Assembly (NCBI RefSeq): GCF_008180615.1
Contig: NZ_VTEH01000004.1
Span: 278,163-342,023, forward strand
Direction of reading: 5' to 3'
DNA length: 63,861 nucleotides
Source: Rossellomorea vietnamensis
Lineage (GTDB): Bacteria; Bacillota; Bacilli; Bacillales; Bacillaceae_B
Part shown: positions 35,049 through 43,708 of the stretch, one piece after another
Numbering within the stretch: position 1 is the stretch's first letter
Layout of the letters: every line of letters begins with the position of its first letter
Made by a program: the position numbers and the translations under genes
Notes under the pieces: model-generated
What the model was told of the DNA's origin: nothing
What the model saw: the letters and a program-made list of their open reading frames with translations, nothing else
The model's database searches: none

Positions 35049-35084
35049 AAGGAGTTTCTCCCCGAGGGGCGAAACTCCTTTTGC
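35049..35084. terminator. Terminator of the yjcZ-like gene
   Basis: AAGGAGTTTC and GAAACTCCTT with TTTT; the loop itself can pair CCCC/GGGG. Confidence 0.9.
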
Positions 35085-35116
35085 ATTTAATTTTGCTTTT
35101 GTTCTTTAAAGGATTT

Positions 35117-35275
35117 CTATTCATCATCCCCGCTGATCCGAATGGCCGGAGCATTATTGTAAGCGTAGGAAGGAACGACTTCTTCCTGGATGTTGTCTTT
35201 ATCTCTGTAGAAATCCTCCTGGATCTTCATGTTGGCTCTGGTTGCTTCTTCGTCAATATGAATATTATCTTTCAT
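35117..35275 (-). CDS. Possible small acidic protein
   Basis: 52 codons from an ATG one base after the stop of the next ORF, suggesting coupled translation. The product is charged (EEATRANMKIQEDFYRDKDN) and ends ISGDDE. The ribosome site is weak. The frame is also open further upstream to 35383. No family recognised. Confidence 0.4.
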   Translation of the reverse strand: MKDNIHIDEEATRANMKIQEDFYRDKDNIQEEVVPSYAYNNAPAIRISGDDE

Positions 35276-35276
35276 G

Positions 35277-35429
35277 TCAATCTCTATCCGTTTTATCATT
35301 TTGGTCTTTGTTATGTTTGTTTCCTTTGCTGTTATCTCCTGCAGCAATTTCACGTGAGAATTCTGCCTGGTTGTGTCCGGCACGCGGTGAGTTTTGGTTC
35401 ATACTTCCCTTGTTATATTTCTTCGTCAA
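35277..35429 (-). CDS. Possible small hydrophilic protein, SASP-like composition
   Basis: 50 codons from a TTG with AGAGGTG at 7 bp. The sequence includes NSPRAGHNQAEFSREIAAGD followed by a Lys/Asn/Asp-rich tail, recalling small acid-soluble spore proteins in composition only. It overlaps no other likely gene. Needs expression or conservation data. Confidence 0.4.
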   Translation of the reverse strand: MTKKYNKGSMNQNSPRAGHNQAEFSREIAAGDNSKGNKHNKDQNDKTDRD

Positions 35430-35644
35430 GTTGAACACCTCTTTGAAGTTTTTTTCCTACAGCAATAGTGTGCTCTTTAAGGCTTAGTTTATTCTTGGGC
35501 AGAGGCTGAGTAAAGCATAGTTGGAAGTGCGGCTCTGGGCAGCGGAAAGTAATTGATAAACGGGGCGGCGCTTTATAAATGGCTGTTTTAACATAATTGT
35601 TGCTTGCGGAAAAATCCTAGGAGCCTGATTTTTCCCCGGGTACT

Positions 35645-35770
35645 ATACTAAGGGTTCTCTCTCTAATCGGGGATAGCAGCTCTTTTCTTTTCATGTTAAC
35701 CAGGTTATTCCGGTGAATTAAGGTCTCTTTTTCGAAATTAGTAACATATAGCAGCAAAGTTTACGAAAAG
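35645..35770 (+). repeat. Dispersed intergenic repeat, copy 2
   Basis: Same family as 15615-15738 in opposite orientation; blocks ATACTAAGG, TTCTCTCTCTAATCGG, AGCTCTTTTCTT, GTGAATTAAGG, CGAAATT and AGCAGCAAAGTTTACGAAAAG are shared in order. It is the main content of the gap 35430-35815. Confidence 0.6.
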
Positions 35771-35783
35771 AGCTTAAATTGAA

Positions 35784-35811
35784 GAGCAGCCTCTCTAAGA
35801 AGCTGCTCTGT
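35784..35811 (-). terminator. Thioredoxin-gene terminator
   Basis: On the minus strand GAGCAGC and GCTGCTC form a stem followed by TTCAATTT. Confidence 0.65.
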
Positions 35812-35815
35812 CTGC

Positions 35816-36133
35816 TTATTTATTATTTTGCAGGAACTCTCTTACTTGATCAGGTGTTTTGGCGTTGGCACTGTGGAGATGTGCTGTTTTCTCACCGTCT
35901 TTAAAAATCAGCAGACTGGGGATTCCCATTACATCATAGCGGTCTGCGATTTCAGGCAGTTCATCCTTGTTCAGTTCATACCACTTATACTCGCTGTTTT
36001 CTTCAATAATTTCATCAATGAACATATTCATCCTTGTGCAGTCTGGACACCAGTCTGCGAAGAACTTGATAATAATCGGCTGAGACCCGGAGATAAGCTC
36101 CTGAAAGGTTTCTTTATTTTGAATGGATTGCAT
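35816..36133 (-). CDS. Thioredoxin-family protein
   Basis: 105 residues with the thioredoxin fold and active site FFADWCPDC (Cys29 and Cys32) and the cis-Pro segment MGIPSLLIF. The WCPDC motif instead of WCGPC suggests a different redox potential or partner from TrxA. No signal peptide, so it is cytoplasmic. GAGGAGGTCA precedes the ATG. Confidence 0.9.
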   Translation of the reverse strand: MQSIQNKETFQELISGSQPIIIKFFADWCPDCTRMNMFIDEIIEENSEYKWYELNKDELPEIADRYDVMGIPSLLIFKDGEKTAHLHSANAKTPDQVREFLQNNK

Positions 36134-36339
36134 ATAAGTGACCTCCTCTATTTAGTATTATTGTATTGCAGTGAGGATCTTTTCGTAAAATTTTGTGCTT
36201 AGGGGGGAGGCCATACGCCAAGCCCGAAGCTTTATTTATAAGATGATAGGGAAGAGACTAACCGCCGCACACCAAGCGTATGAATTTCTGTGTGTTTGGA
36301 AATGAAGTGAGAGAAAGTTCCGTTTTGAAAAAAGCTTTC

Positions 36340-37100
36340 TCAGGTCTATTCCTCTTGGGCTCTATAAGTTTTCTAGACGCCCATTAAGAGCAGATTTCCA
36401 AGCGAATGGGTCTCAAGGGTGATTCTAGAGACCCATAAAGAGTGGATTTCCGGTTTAATGGGCCTCAAGGATCCATCTAGACGCCCATGAAGAGCGGATT
36501 TCCGGTTTTAAGGGTCTCAAGGATCATTCTAGACGCCCATAAAGAGCGAATTACCGGTTTAATGGGCCTCAAGGATCTGTCTAGACGCCCATAAAGAGCA
36601 GATTTCCGGTTTTAAGGGTCTCAAGGGTGAGTCTAGACGCCCATAAAGAGCGGATTTCCGGTTTAAAAGGTCTCAAGGATCCCTCTAGACACCCATAAAG
36701 AGCGGATTTCCCGTGTAAAGGGTCTCAAGGAGCTACCTAGACGCCCATAAAGAGCAGATTACCGGTTTAATGGGCCTCATGGATCCTTCTAGACACCCAT
36801 AAAGAGCGGATTTCCCGTGTAAAGGGTCTCAAGGAGCTTTCTAGACACCCTTAAAGAGCTGATTTCCCATTTAGAGGGTCTCAAGAAGCTTTATAGACGC
36901 CCATCAAGAGTGGATTTCCCAGCGAATGGGTCTCAAAGGTCTTCCTAGACACCCATAAAGAACGGATTTCGCGTTTAAAGGGTTTCAAGGATCTTACTGG
37001 ACACCCATAAAAAGCGAATTTCCCAGCGAATAGGCCTCAAAGATCTTCCTAAACGCCTTTTCCAAGTACATGTATTAACCAAAGGGTCTCAAAGAATTCT
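36340..37100. repeat. 52-bp tandem array, 14 units
   Basis: CTAGAC or a variant stands at 36373, 36425, 36477, 36529, 36581, 36633, 36685, 36737, 36789, 36841, 36893, 36945, 36997 and 37049: thirteen intervals of exactly 52 bp. The unit is roughly CTAGACGCCCATAAAGAGCG plus GATTTCCGGTTTAATGGGT plus CTCAAGGATC. CCCAT and ATGGG can pair, and GGGTCT can pair with AGACNCCC of the next unit. Many substitutions, no indels. It fills the divergent gap 36134-37198. No cas genes and no unique spacers. Confidence 0.9.
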
Positions 37101-37198
37101 TAACGATATTAATAATCTAAACCCACTTCCTGCACACTAACATTTGACTTTTACATTATGCTAAAATAAAGAAAACAAGCAGTACAAGGAGGGATTCG

Positions 37199-37579
37199 AT
37201 GTACCAAGCCCGTATTCTTGAGCAGCATGAACTCATCGATGAGTTGGTGTCTGAAATTGCACAGAACGTTTTTTTAAAACATCCTGAGATTCTAGAGAAG
37301 TTTGGAGAGAAAGGGCGCAGCCAGACATTCTCTGATCTGCAGAAACATTTTCTTCACTTGCAAACAGCCTACAAGCTCCAAGCACCCGAGCTGTTCATGG
37401 ATCATGTTAAATGGCTTCATAATGTATTGATATCCAGGGAAATCGATACCCGTTTGGTTCTGACCGGCTTGTCTATCATGAAGGATAGTGTGAAAAAGCT
37501 GCCTCCTGAAAAGGCAGCATTCTACCATAAATGCATAAATGAAGCGGTTCAGTGGTTAGATGAACACCATCCCCTCTGA
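37199..37579 (+). CDS. Hypothetical helical protein
   Basis: 126 residues, predicted all-helical, one Cys, no membrane segment. AAGGAGGG precedes the ATG. The pattern (LVSEIAQNVFLKHPEILEKFG..., FMDHVKWLHNVL...) suggests a globin-like or other helical sensor bundle, but I cannot assign a family. It converges on the germination operon with only 16 bp between stops and no clear terminator. Confidence 0.75.
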   Translation: MYQARILEQHELIDELVSEIAQNVFLKHPEILEKFGEKGRSQTFSDLQKHFLHLQTAYKLQAPELFMDHVKWLHNVLISREIDTRLVLTGLSIMKDSVKKLPPEKAAFYHKCINEAVQWLDEHHPL

Positions 37580-37595
37580 GAAAGGGACGGCGGCC

Positions 37596-38690
37596 TTATT
37601 CCACAGTACCTGATTCCAGGATAAGGACATCAGCCTTAACATTTATATCAGCCTGAGGATATTCCTCTTCCTCCCACTTTTTGAAGTCCATTTTTCGGAC
37701 ACCGTGCTTTTGGCGCTGTCCGAACCCCACTGGGTCTATACCTTTTTCTTGAAAGTTTTTCAGCATCTTCAGGCATCGAGTTTCAATATCCTGCTCCATT
37801 TTTTCCTGAACCTTTTTTATTTTATCAGGAGATAGTCTTTTCCCTGTATACTCTTTTATGATTCCCTCGATCTCAATGATGACATTGATCTTTACAGGGC
37901 TTGCGTTATGCTCTATCCGGATTTTATGTTTAGATTTCAGGCTGGTCACGGATGCCTCTATACTGTCTTTTAGGCTGATGCCTTTATCCGAAAGTTTGAC
38001 GACTTGGTTACCTTCGCTGTATTTATCAGCAAGGAGCTTAAAATAAAACATATCCTCTTTGTTTATCCTGTCGATCATTTTATCCTTTTTAAAGAGTGCT
38101 ACTCCCGTAAGGTCCAATGTTTTATCATCGTCCTGCTGAATTATAGGCAAGTAGGGGGTGTGCCCTTCTTGAAAAAAGGTGAACAAAAATAAGTGTAAGT
38201 TGGACTTTGCCAAATCGCCGCGCCGGATATTGTGATTGACGAGAGTGCTGATGTAATCTGAAGTCCCTTTATTGCCGAAATCTCCTTTTAAAATCTCCTC
38301 TGCGGGCCCATCACTGACCAGGAGCATGACTCTTGCTCCAACGCTCGCGTCACGCTGAAGGGAGTCCGCTATATGAAGCATCCCTCTTTGGGCCATCTCT
38401 TCAGAAATCAGGACGTTTTCCAAGCTTCCCCTTACTAGAGGCTGATCAGATTTCTTTTCTAGTAAGTTCAGTACTTCCCTGGTTGATTTAGCTTCTGCTG
38501 TCAGAGTGACATTTTCAATTTGTTTATCTGCAGAATATCTTGGGTACAAAGAGGTGCCTCTGATTAAATCTTCGCCCGCCGTATCGTACCCTTTCGCTGT
38601 TTCAATGTTAAGGTCATCCAGGATTTCCCGCTCCACACATCCAGATAAAAGGATGAGCAGGCCAATCATCAGTAATTTGAATTTTTTCAT
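37596..38690 (-). CDS. Ger(x)C-family spore germination lipoprotein
   Basis: 364 residues, the C subunit of a GerA-type nutrient receptor. The lipoprotein signal ends in LLSGC (Cys at 18). The family start REILDDLNIETAKGYD and the three-domain Ger(x)C pattern down to VKADVLILESGTVE are present. It overlaps the B-subunit gene by 4 bp. It sits on the outer face of the inner spore membrane in known systems. The operon is likely under forespore sigma-G, but I found no clear promoter. Confidence 0.92.
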   Translation of the reverse strand: MKKFKLLMIGLLILLSGCVEREILDDLNIETAKGYDTAGEDLIRGTSLYPRYSADKQIENVTLTAEAKSTREVLNLLEKKSDQPLVRGSLENVLISEEMAQRGMLHIADSLQRDASVGARVMLLVSDGPAEEILKGDFGNKGTSDYISTLVNHNIRRGDLAKSNLHLFLFTFFQEGHTPYLPIIQQDDDKTLDLTGVALFKKDKMIDRINKEDMFYFKLLADKYSEGNQVVKLSDKGISLKDSIEASVTSLKSKHKIRIEHNASPVKINVIIEIEGIIKEYTGKRLSPDKIKKVQEKMEQDIETRCLKMLKNFQEKGIDPVGFGQRQKHGVRKMDFKKWEEEEYPQADINVKADVLILESGTVE

Positions 38691-39781
38691 TGTTTTTTTC
38701 TCACCTTCTTCATTAGATAGATCATGAAGAGAAGAAACGGCAGGTAAACAAAGTTCAAATAAAAACCGACTTTGCTGGTAATATCATTTAATAAATTGAT
38801 TTGGGCGCGGTCTTTTATAAAACTAACAGCTATGACGCAAATCACGGAAAGGATAATCAATGTCTTTCTCTGATTGAACTTAAATGACCTCTTCGCTATT
38901 CGGCTTCCGCACCATAAAGCGATACATACATTCGGCAGGATGATTAAGCACCAGTTGGCAATCCCGATATATTCGAAGCGTTCGACAAAGGGCATTTGAA
39001 CAATCTTCCACATTGAAAGCGTCGCCCAGACTGTTTTTTCAAGCTGTCCTTCGCTGAAGAAAGCAAAGCTTATCAGAGTTAAAATAGTAAAAAAACCGGT
39101 AGTGATAAGGAGTCCGCCATGGGCCCACTTTTTTGACTTGCTTCCATCCTTAAGATATGGATAAAAAATCAGGAGAGTTTCATAACCCAGAAAGCTCAGG
39201 GTCATATCCCGTGTAGACTTAACTATATCTAGAAGGGTATGGTCCCAGATGGGAAGCAGATTTCTGAAATCGGAAAATGGGAAAGTGAATCCGAATGTCA
39301 ACACAAGGTAGGCCGGCAGTACAGTTCCAAAAAAAGCAACCCCCGCTACGGCCCTAAATCCTCCAGTCACAACATAGACGACGAGCAGGAAGAAGGGGAT
39401 GGCGAAAGTCCAGGCGGCCAGGCGGGGGTACATCCATACTTGTACGACTTCCACATACGTGCGGCAGACCGTCACAGCAATCAAAGAGAAATAGATAATA
39501 TACACTCCGTCAACTGCTTTACCAATCCACTTTCCAAACGCAGTTCGATTGGCTTCAATAAGATCTCCGCCGCCGGTCTGTACAATTTTAAAAATCAGGA
39601 ATACGATGCCATTGGTTAACAGTCCGGCAATGATAACGGAAACCCAGGCATCATATCCAGCGCTTTTAGCAATGATTCTCTGGTAGCCCAATACACCGAC
39701 GCCGACCTGGACAGAGTGGATGAGGAAGAGTACGATAAATGGCGATATTTTTCTATTTTCAGGAACATGAACAGACTGCAT
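38687..39781 (-). CDS. GerB-family germinant receptor permease subunit
   Basis: 364 residues with ten hydrophobic helices, the amino-acid-permease-like B subunit that binds the germinant in known GerA-type receptors. The start VPENRKISPFIVLFLIHSVQVGVGVLGYQR is typical. It lies 17 bp after the A subunit and overlaps the C subunit. Germinant identity cannot be deduced. Confidence 0.93.
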   Translation of the reverse strand: MQSVHVPENRKISPFIVLFLIHSVQVGVGVLGYQRIIAKSAGYDAWVSVIIAGLLTNGIVFLIFKIVQTGGGDLIEANRTAFGKWIGKAVDGVYIIYFSLIAVTVCRTYVEVVQVWMYPRLAAWTFAIPFFLLVVYVVTGGFRAVAGVAFFGTVLPAYLVLTFGFTFPFSDFRNLLPIWDHTLLDIVKSTRDMTLSFLGYETLLIFYPYLKDGSKSKKWAHGGLLITTGFFTILTLISFAFFSEGQLEKTVWATLSMWKIVQMPFVERFEYIGIANWCLIILPNVCIALWCGSRIAKRSFKFNQRKTLIILSVICVIAVSFIKDRAQINLLNDITSKVGFYLNFVYLPFLLFMIYLMKKVRKKQ

Positions 39782-39798
39782 AGCAAAACCTCCGCCAA

Positions 39799-41304
39799 TT
39801 ATTCATCAATATCGAGTTTCTTCCGTCCCTCTTCAGGTTTGAATCTGCTTGGTTTCTTGGTCCGCATGAAAGCTGGCCGCTTACTTTGAGTATGAAAAGG
39901 AAAGCGGATAATCGCATCCTTCAGGTCATACAGCCTCGGAGGATACAAGGGTTCAAGGAACGGGCGGCCAAGGGAAGTCAGTTTTATGAGATGAGTCATC
40001 AGAATGCAAAAACAAAAGACGATACCGAGCATTCCCCAAATTTGGGCAAATAACAAAAATGGAAAACGCAGGATCCTGATAGTGTTGCCCATTTTATAAA
40101 CTGGTGTTGTAAATGATGCTAGTGCTGCAAGGGCAACCAGGATAAGCAAAACATTACTGGTCAGACCGGCTTCTACAGAAGCTGTTCCGATAACGATTCC
40201 TCCTACGATACCAATTGTCTGGCCGACCTTGGTCGGGAGGCGGGCTCCTGCCTCCCTGAGCAGTTCTATCGTCAACTCAAGAAACAAGGCTTCCAGTATG
40301 GGAGGAAGCGGGATTTCCTGGCGTGAAGTGATCAGGGTGGCCATCAGGTCTTTAGGAATCAATTCATAGTGATAAGTCAGCGCAGCTACATAAACAGGTG
40401 TAATTAAGATGGAAAAGGCAACCGCAAATACACGGACCAGCCGGAAAAAGGAAGCGACGATATAGTTTAAAAAGTAATCTTCATACGCACTGAAAAATTC
40501 AACGAGAGTGGTAGGCCCGATCAATGCATGCGGCGAGCCGTCTGAAAGAACGACCACTTTTCCTTCCACCAGGACGGAGGCTGCACGGTCAGGCCGTTCC
40601 GTATCCAGAAGTTGAGGAAAGGGAGAATTGGCATTATCCGCAATCATCTGTTCAATGAAGGAGCTGTCATTGATTTGATCAAAATCAATCGCTTTCAACC
40701 TCTGCCGCATCGTCTGGACATTATCCTGGTCTGCCAATCCGTCAATATACAATAAGGAAGTCTTAGTATGAGTCATCCGACCGATATTAAAATCTTCAAT
40801 GATTAATTCTTTGATAGGGACCCGCTTTCGAAGCATGTTCAAGTTTTGGTCAATTGACTCGACGAATGCCTCTTTTGGTCCCACCACACTGAACTCTACC
40901 TCAGGCTGAGATACCTGGCGGACAACTTCTTTCTGGGCTGCTATGAACGCAAAACGGTTTTTTTCATTTTCCGTTTTGAGGAGAACATATCCGTTCATCA
41001 GCTTTTGCTCTATGTTGCTTTCATCTTCAGACAATTGAATGTCAATGATGGGAGCAAGCTTCTTCACGTCGTCTAAGGTGGTGAAGTTTTTTCCCAGTAA
41101 AGATGGAAGCAGGTCCTTCTGCAATATGTCCTCATCAACCAAAGTCGATAAGAAGTTCAACCCAAAACGCAATCCTGTATGCTGGTTGTAATAGAAAATC
41201 TCTTTATAATCAGTTGATTTCCGTGCAAGTTTCTCAAAAGATTCCTGTGTGCGTTTCTTTTTAGTTTGGTCGGTTCCTTTTTTTCGTTTAAATAAAGAAA
41301 ACAT
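39799..41304 (-). CDS. GerA-family spore germination protein, A subunit
   Basis: 501 residues from the ATG at 41304 (MFSLFKRKKG); the frame is open upstream to 41466 but a GGTG site favours this start. An N-terminal cytoplasmic domain (about 30-270), with family segments such as DVVVSDGSPHALIGPTTL-like VVLSDGSPHALIGP near 235, precedes four to six membrane helices and a short basic tail. It forms the ion-channel-like A subunit of the receptor. First gene of the A-B-C operon. Confidence 0.94.
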   Translation of the reverse strand: MFSLFKRKKGTDQTKKKRTQESFEKLARKSTDYKEIFYYNQHTGLRFGLNFLSTLVDEDILQKDLLPSLLGKNFTTLDDVKKLAPIIDIQLSEDESNIEQKLMNGYVLLKTENEKNRFAFIAAQKEVVRQVSQPEVEFSVVGPKEAFVESIDQNLNMLRKRVPIKELIIEDFNIGRMTHTKTSLLYIDGLADQDNVQTMRQRLKAIDFDQINDSSFIEQMIADNANSPFPQLLDTERPDRAASVLVEGKVVVLSDGSPHALIGPTTLVEFFSAYEDYFLNYIVASFFRLVRVFAVAFSILITPVYVAALTYHYELIPKDLMATLITSRQEIPLPPILEALFLELTIELLREAGARLPTKVGQTIGIVGGIVIGTASVEAGLTSNVLLILVALAALASFTTPVYKMGNTIRILRFPFLLFAQIWGMLGIVFCFCILMTHLIKLTSLGRPFLEPLYPPRLYDLKDAIIRFPFHTQSKRPAFMRTKKPSRFKPEEGRKKLDIDE

Positions 41305-41497
41305 CTCATTCACCACTTTTATAATTACTCTGATGGTAGTGTTTCCGATTTGCGGAGAATTATGAAAAAAATGGGGGAGGAAGAAGAAAGGGAGAGGACT
41401 TACCCAGAGTGCAGTCAAGGCAGCATCTGCTTTGGCAGCTCGCTGATAGTTGCAAGACTTAGGCATCAGCTTAGCAAGGGGAAAGTTTGCAGCATAG

Positions 41498-41530
41498 AAA
41501 AAAGCCCGTCAGCTGACGGGCTTTTTCTTT
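41498..41530. terminator. Bidirectional terminator
   Basis: AAGCCCGTCAG and CTGACGGGCTT form an uninterrupted palindrome with A and T runs on either side, 3' of the siderophore-binding protein gene. Confidence 0.93.
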
Positions 41531-41532
41531 CA

Positions 41533-42510
41533 TTACTGTTCTAAAAAGTATTTCTCAATATCATCAAGCATCAGATTGGCAGCCATAACTCCGCCGGCAG
41601 TGTTCCAAATTGGATCACTTACTTCGTGGACATTGCCTTCTTGGGCAACTTCAAGTTTTTGGAACAACGGGTCGTTAATCCACTCTTCAGCCACTTTATT
41701 TCCTTCACCATCACCAGTTTCGTATGCGAAATAGAAAAGGATATCTCCATCCATCGCTGGGATGCGTTCTTTGGTGACACCAGTTTCAGCAAAGTCCTCT
41801 ACATCCTGGCCTTCAGGACGGGCAAGACCTAATTGATCCAGAATGACTCCGGAGAAAGAATCTTTATGGTAGATACGAACGTCTGTAGGCATGAAGCGTA
41901 CCATTGAGACTTCCATTTCCAATTTATCGCCAAGTTCGGCTTTCAGGTCTTCAATACGCTGATCGTATTCTGCGATGACTTCCTGGCCTTTTTCTTCTTT
42001 ATTAAGAGCTTTTGAGTAAAGCTCGAAGTTTTCTTTCCAGTTGCCGCGCAGTGTTTCCGCAAAAACAGTCGGTGCGATTGCTTTAAGCTTGTCGTACTGT
42101 TCTTCTTGACGCATTTTGTTGCCGATGATTAAATCCGGTTCCAATTTTGCGATGGCTTCCATATTTAACTCACTTTCAGTTCCAACAACTTCAACATCCG
42201 CCATTTTATCAGCGATATGCTCATACCAAGGGTCACCGATCCATGATTGAACAGCTCCTACAGGTGTCACATCCATCGCAAGAAGGGCCTCAGTGCCTTC
42301 ATTTGTCAAGATGACTACACGTTCAGGATCTCCTTCGATTTCAGTTGTACCCATTGCATGCTCCACTGTATAGCTTGTAGTTTCTTCAGCTGTGTCGCTG
42401 CCATTGCCAGCCGCTTCTTCCTCTTGGTTTTCATTATTTGTTCCGCAGGCCGCAAGAACAAGGATTGAAGCAAGAATGAATAAAGACATTAAATAACGTA
42501 ATGGACGCAT
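41533..42510 (-). CDS. yfiY: Hydroxamate-siderophore-binding lipoprotein (YfiY-like)
   Basis: 325 residues with lipobox LAAC (Cys at 22) and the two-lobe Fe-siderophore-binding fold: MGTTEIEGDPERVVIL, IAKLEPDLIIGN and the C-terminal lobe to ANLMLDDIEKYF. The neighbours match yfiZ, yfhA and yusV, which in B. subtilis import schizokinen and arthrobactin. It is divergent from the permeases with two Fur boxes between. AGGAGG precedes the ATG. Confidence 0.88.
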   Translation of the reverse strand: MRPLRYLMSLFILASILVLAACGTNNENQEEEAAGNGSDTAEETTSYTVEHAMGTTEIEGDPERVVILTNEGTEALLAMDVTPVGAVQSWIGDPWYEHIADKMADVEVVGTESELNMEAIAKLEPDLIIGNKMRQEEQYDKLKAIAPTVFAETLRGNWKENFELYSKALNKEEKGQEVIAEYDQRIEDLKAELGDKLEMEVSMVRFMPTDVRIYHKDSFSGVILDQLGLARPEGQDVEDFAETGVTKERIPAMDGDILFYFAYETGDGEGNKVAEEWINDPLFQKLEVAQEGNVHEVSDPIWNTAGGVMAANLMLDDIEKYFLEQ

Positions 42511-42531
42511 ATGTAATTCCTCCTGATTTGT

Positions 42532-42546
42532 TGATAATGATTTTCA
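42532..42546. promoter_or_regulatory. Fur box 1
   Basis: TGATAATGATTTTCA fits the 7-1-7 Fur consensus TGATAATNATTATCA with one mismatch. Placed 22 bp before the yfiY start on the minus strand. Confidence 0.85.
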
Positions 42547-42604
42547 TTTGCGTTACTTCCAAAAACTATATTAGAAGATAACGATTACAAAGTCAACCAT
42601 CAAT

Positions 42605-42619
42605 TGATAATGATTTTCA
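42605..42619. promoter_or_regulatory. Fur box 2
   Basis: Identical TGATAATGATTTTCA, 73 bp from box 1, on the permease side. The two boxes can silence both directions when iron is sufficient. Confidence 0.85.
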
Positions 42620-42715
42620 AAGTCATTGACTGACAATCTTTTATTCTCTAAAATGGGAAGTGGAGAAACCGTTTTTAAAATCAAAAATGAATGTTTTAAC
42701 AGAAGGGTTATATAT

Positions 42716-43705
42716 ATGAGAAGATCAGGTATGCAGGCATTGCTTTTATTAACAGCACTATTAATCTTTGCATTGTTCATCGGCATGAGCATTGTATATG
42801 GCTATACAGAAACGACATGGAAGATGGCCTATCAGGCACTGACCAGCGGAGATGACACTACGGAACATCTTGTCATCCAAACGGTCAGGCTGCCGAGGGC
42901 TCTCATTCCGGCTGCTGTAGGAGCATCGCTGGCCATCTCGGGAGTACTGATGCAGACATTGACAAAGAATCCTCTTGCTTCTCCGGGTATTTTCGGGATT
43001 AACGCCGGAGCGGGCTTCATGGTCGTCATTGCTGTCACACTCTTTAATATCTCAAATTTACAAAGCTTCACGTGGCTTTCCTTCCTTGGTGCGGGTATAG
43101 CTGCTGTAGCGGTGTATGTCATTGGTTCTGCGGGAAGAGAAGGGTTGACTCCTATGAAGCTCACACTTGCCGGAGCCGCTATCACAGCGTTATTTTCCTC
43201 GTTTACACAAGGATTTCTTGTACTGAATGAAGCGGCTTTGGAGCAGGTGCTTTTCTGGCTTGCCGGATCGGTACAAGGCAGGAGCCTTGATATCCTTTAT
43301 GGTGTCTTTCCTTATCTTCTCATCGGCTGGGTCCTGGCTATTATCATAGGAAACAAGTTGAATGTCCTGGCAATGGGAGAAGATGTAGCGAGAGGGCTGG
43401 GACTTAAGACAGGATGGATCAAATTGATTTCATTAATTGTCGTAGTCCTGCTTGCGGGCGGATCGGTAGCTATAGCCGGTCCTATCGGCTTTGTCGGCAT
43501 TGTGGTGCCGCATATTGCCAGAAGGATCATTGGTGTAGACCATAGGTGGCTTCTGCCTTTTGCAGGCTTGACAGGCGGAATCCTCCTGCTGGCTGCCGAT
43601 ATAGGTGCAAGATATATTATTATGCCGCAGGAAGTTCCTGTTGGTGTCATGACCGCCGCTATTGGCGCCCCGTTTTTCATTTACATCGCAAGGAAGGGGT
43701 TTTAG
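42716..43705 (+). CDS. yfiZ: Fe-siderophore ABC permease (FecCD family, YfiZ-like)
   Basis: 329 residues with nine to ten helices; FecCD segments such as RLPRALIPAAVGASLAISGVLMQTLTKNPLASPGIFGINAGA and FVGIVVPHIAR (coupling helix region) are intact. The ATG at 42716 follows AGAAGGG; the frame opens at 42626 within the Fur region, so that start is unlikely. The partner permease begins 3 bp downstream. Confidence 0.92.
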   Translation: MRRSGMQALLLLTALLIFALFIGMSIVYGYTETTWKMAYQALTSGDDTTEHLVIQTVRLPRALIPAAVGASLAISGVLMQTLTKNPLASPGIFGINAGAGFMVVIAVTLFNISNLQSFTWLSFLGAGIAAVAVYVIGSAGREGLTPMKLTLAGAAITALFSSFTQGFLVLNEAALEQVLFWLAGSVQGRSLDILYGVFPYLLIGWVLAIIIGNKLNVLAMGEDVARGLGLKTGWIKLISLIVVVLLAGGSVAIAGPIGFVGIVVPHIARRIIGVDHRWLLPFAGLTGGILLLAADIGARYIIMPQEVPVGVMTAAIGAPFFIYIARKGF

Positions 43706-43708
43706 CGG

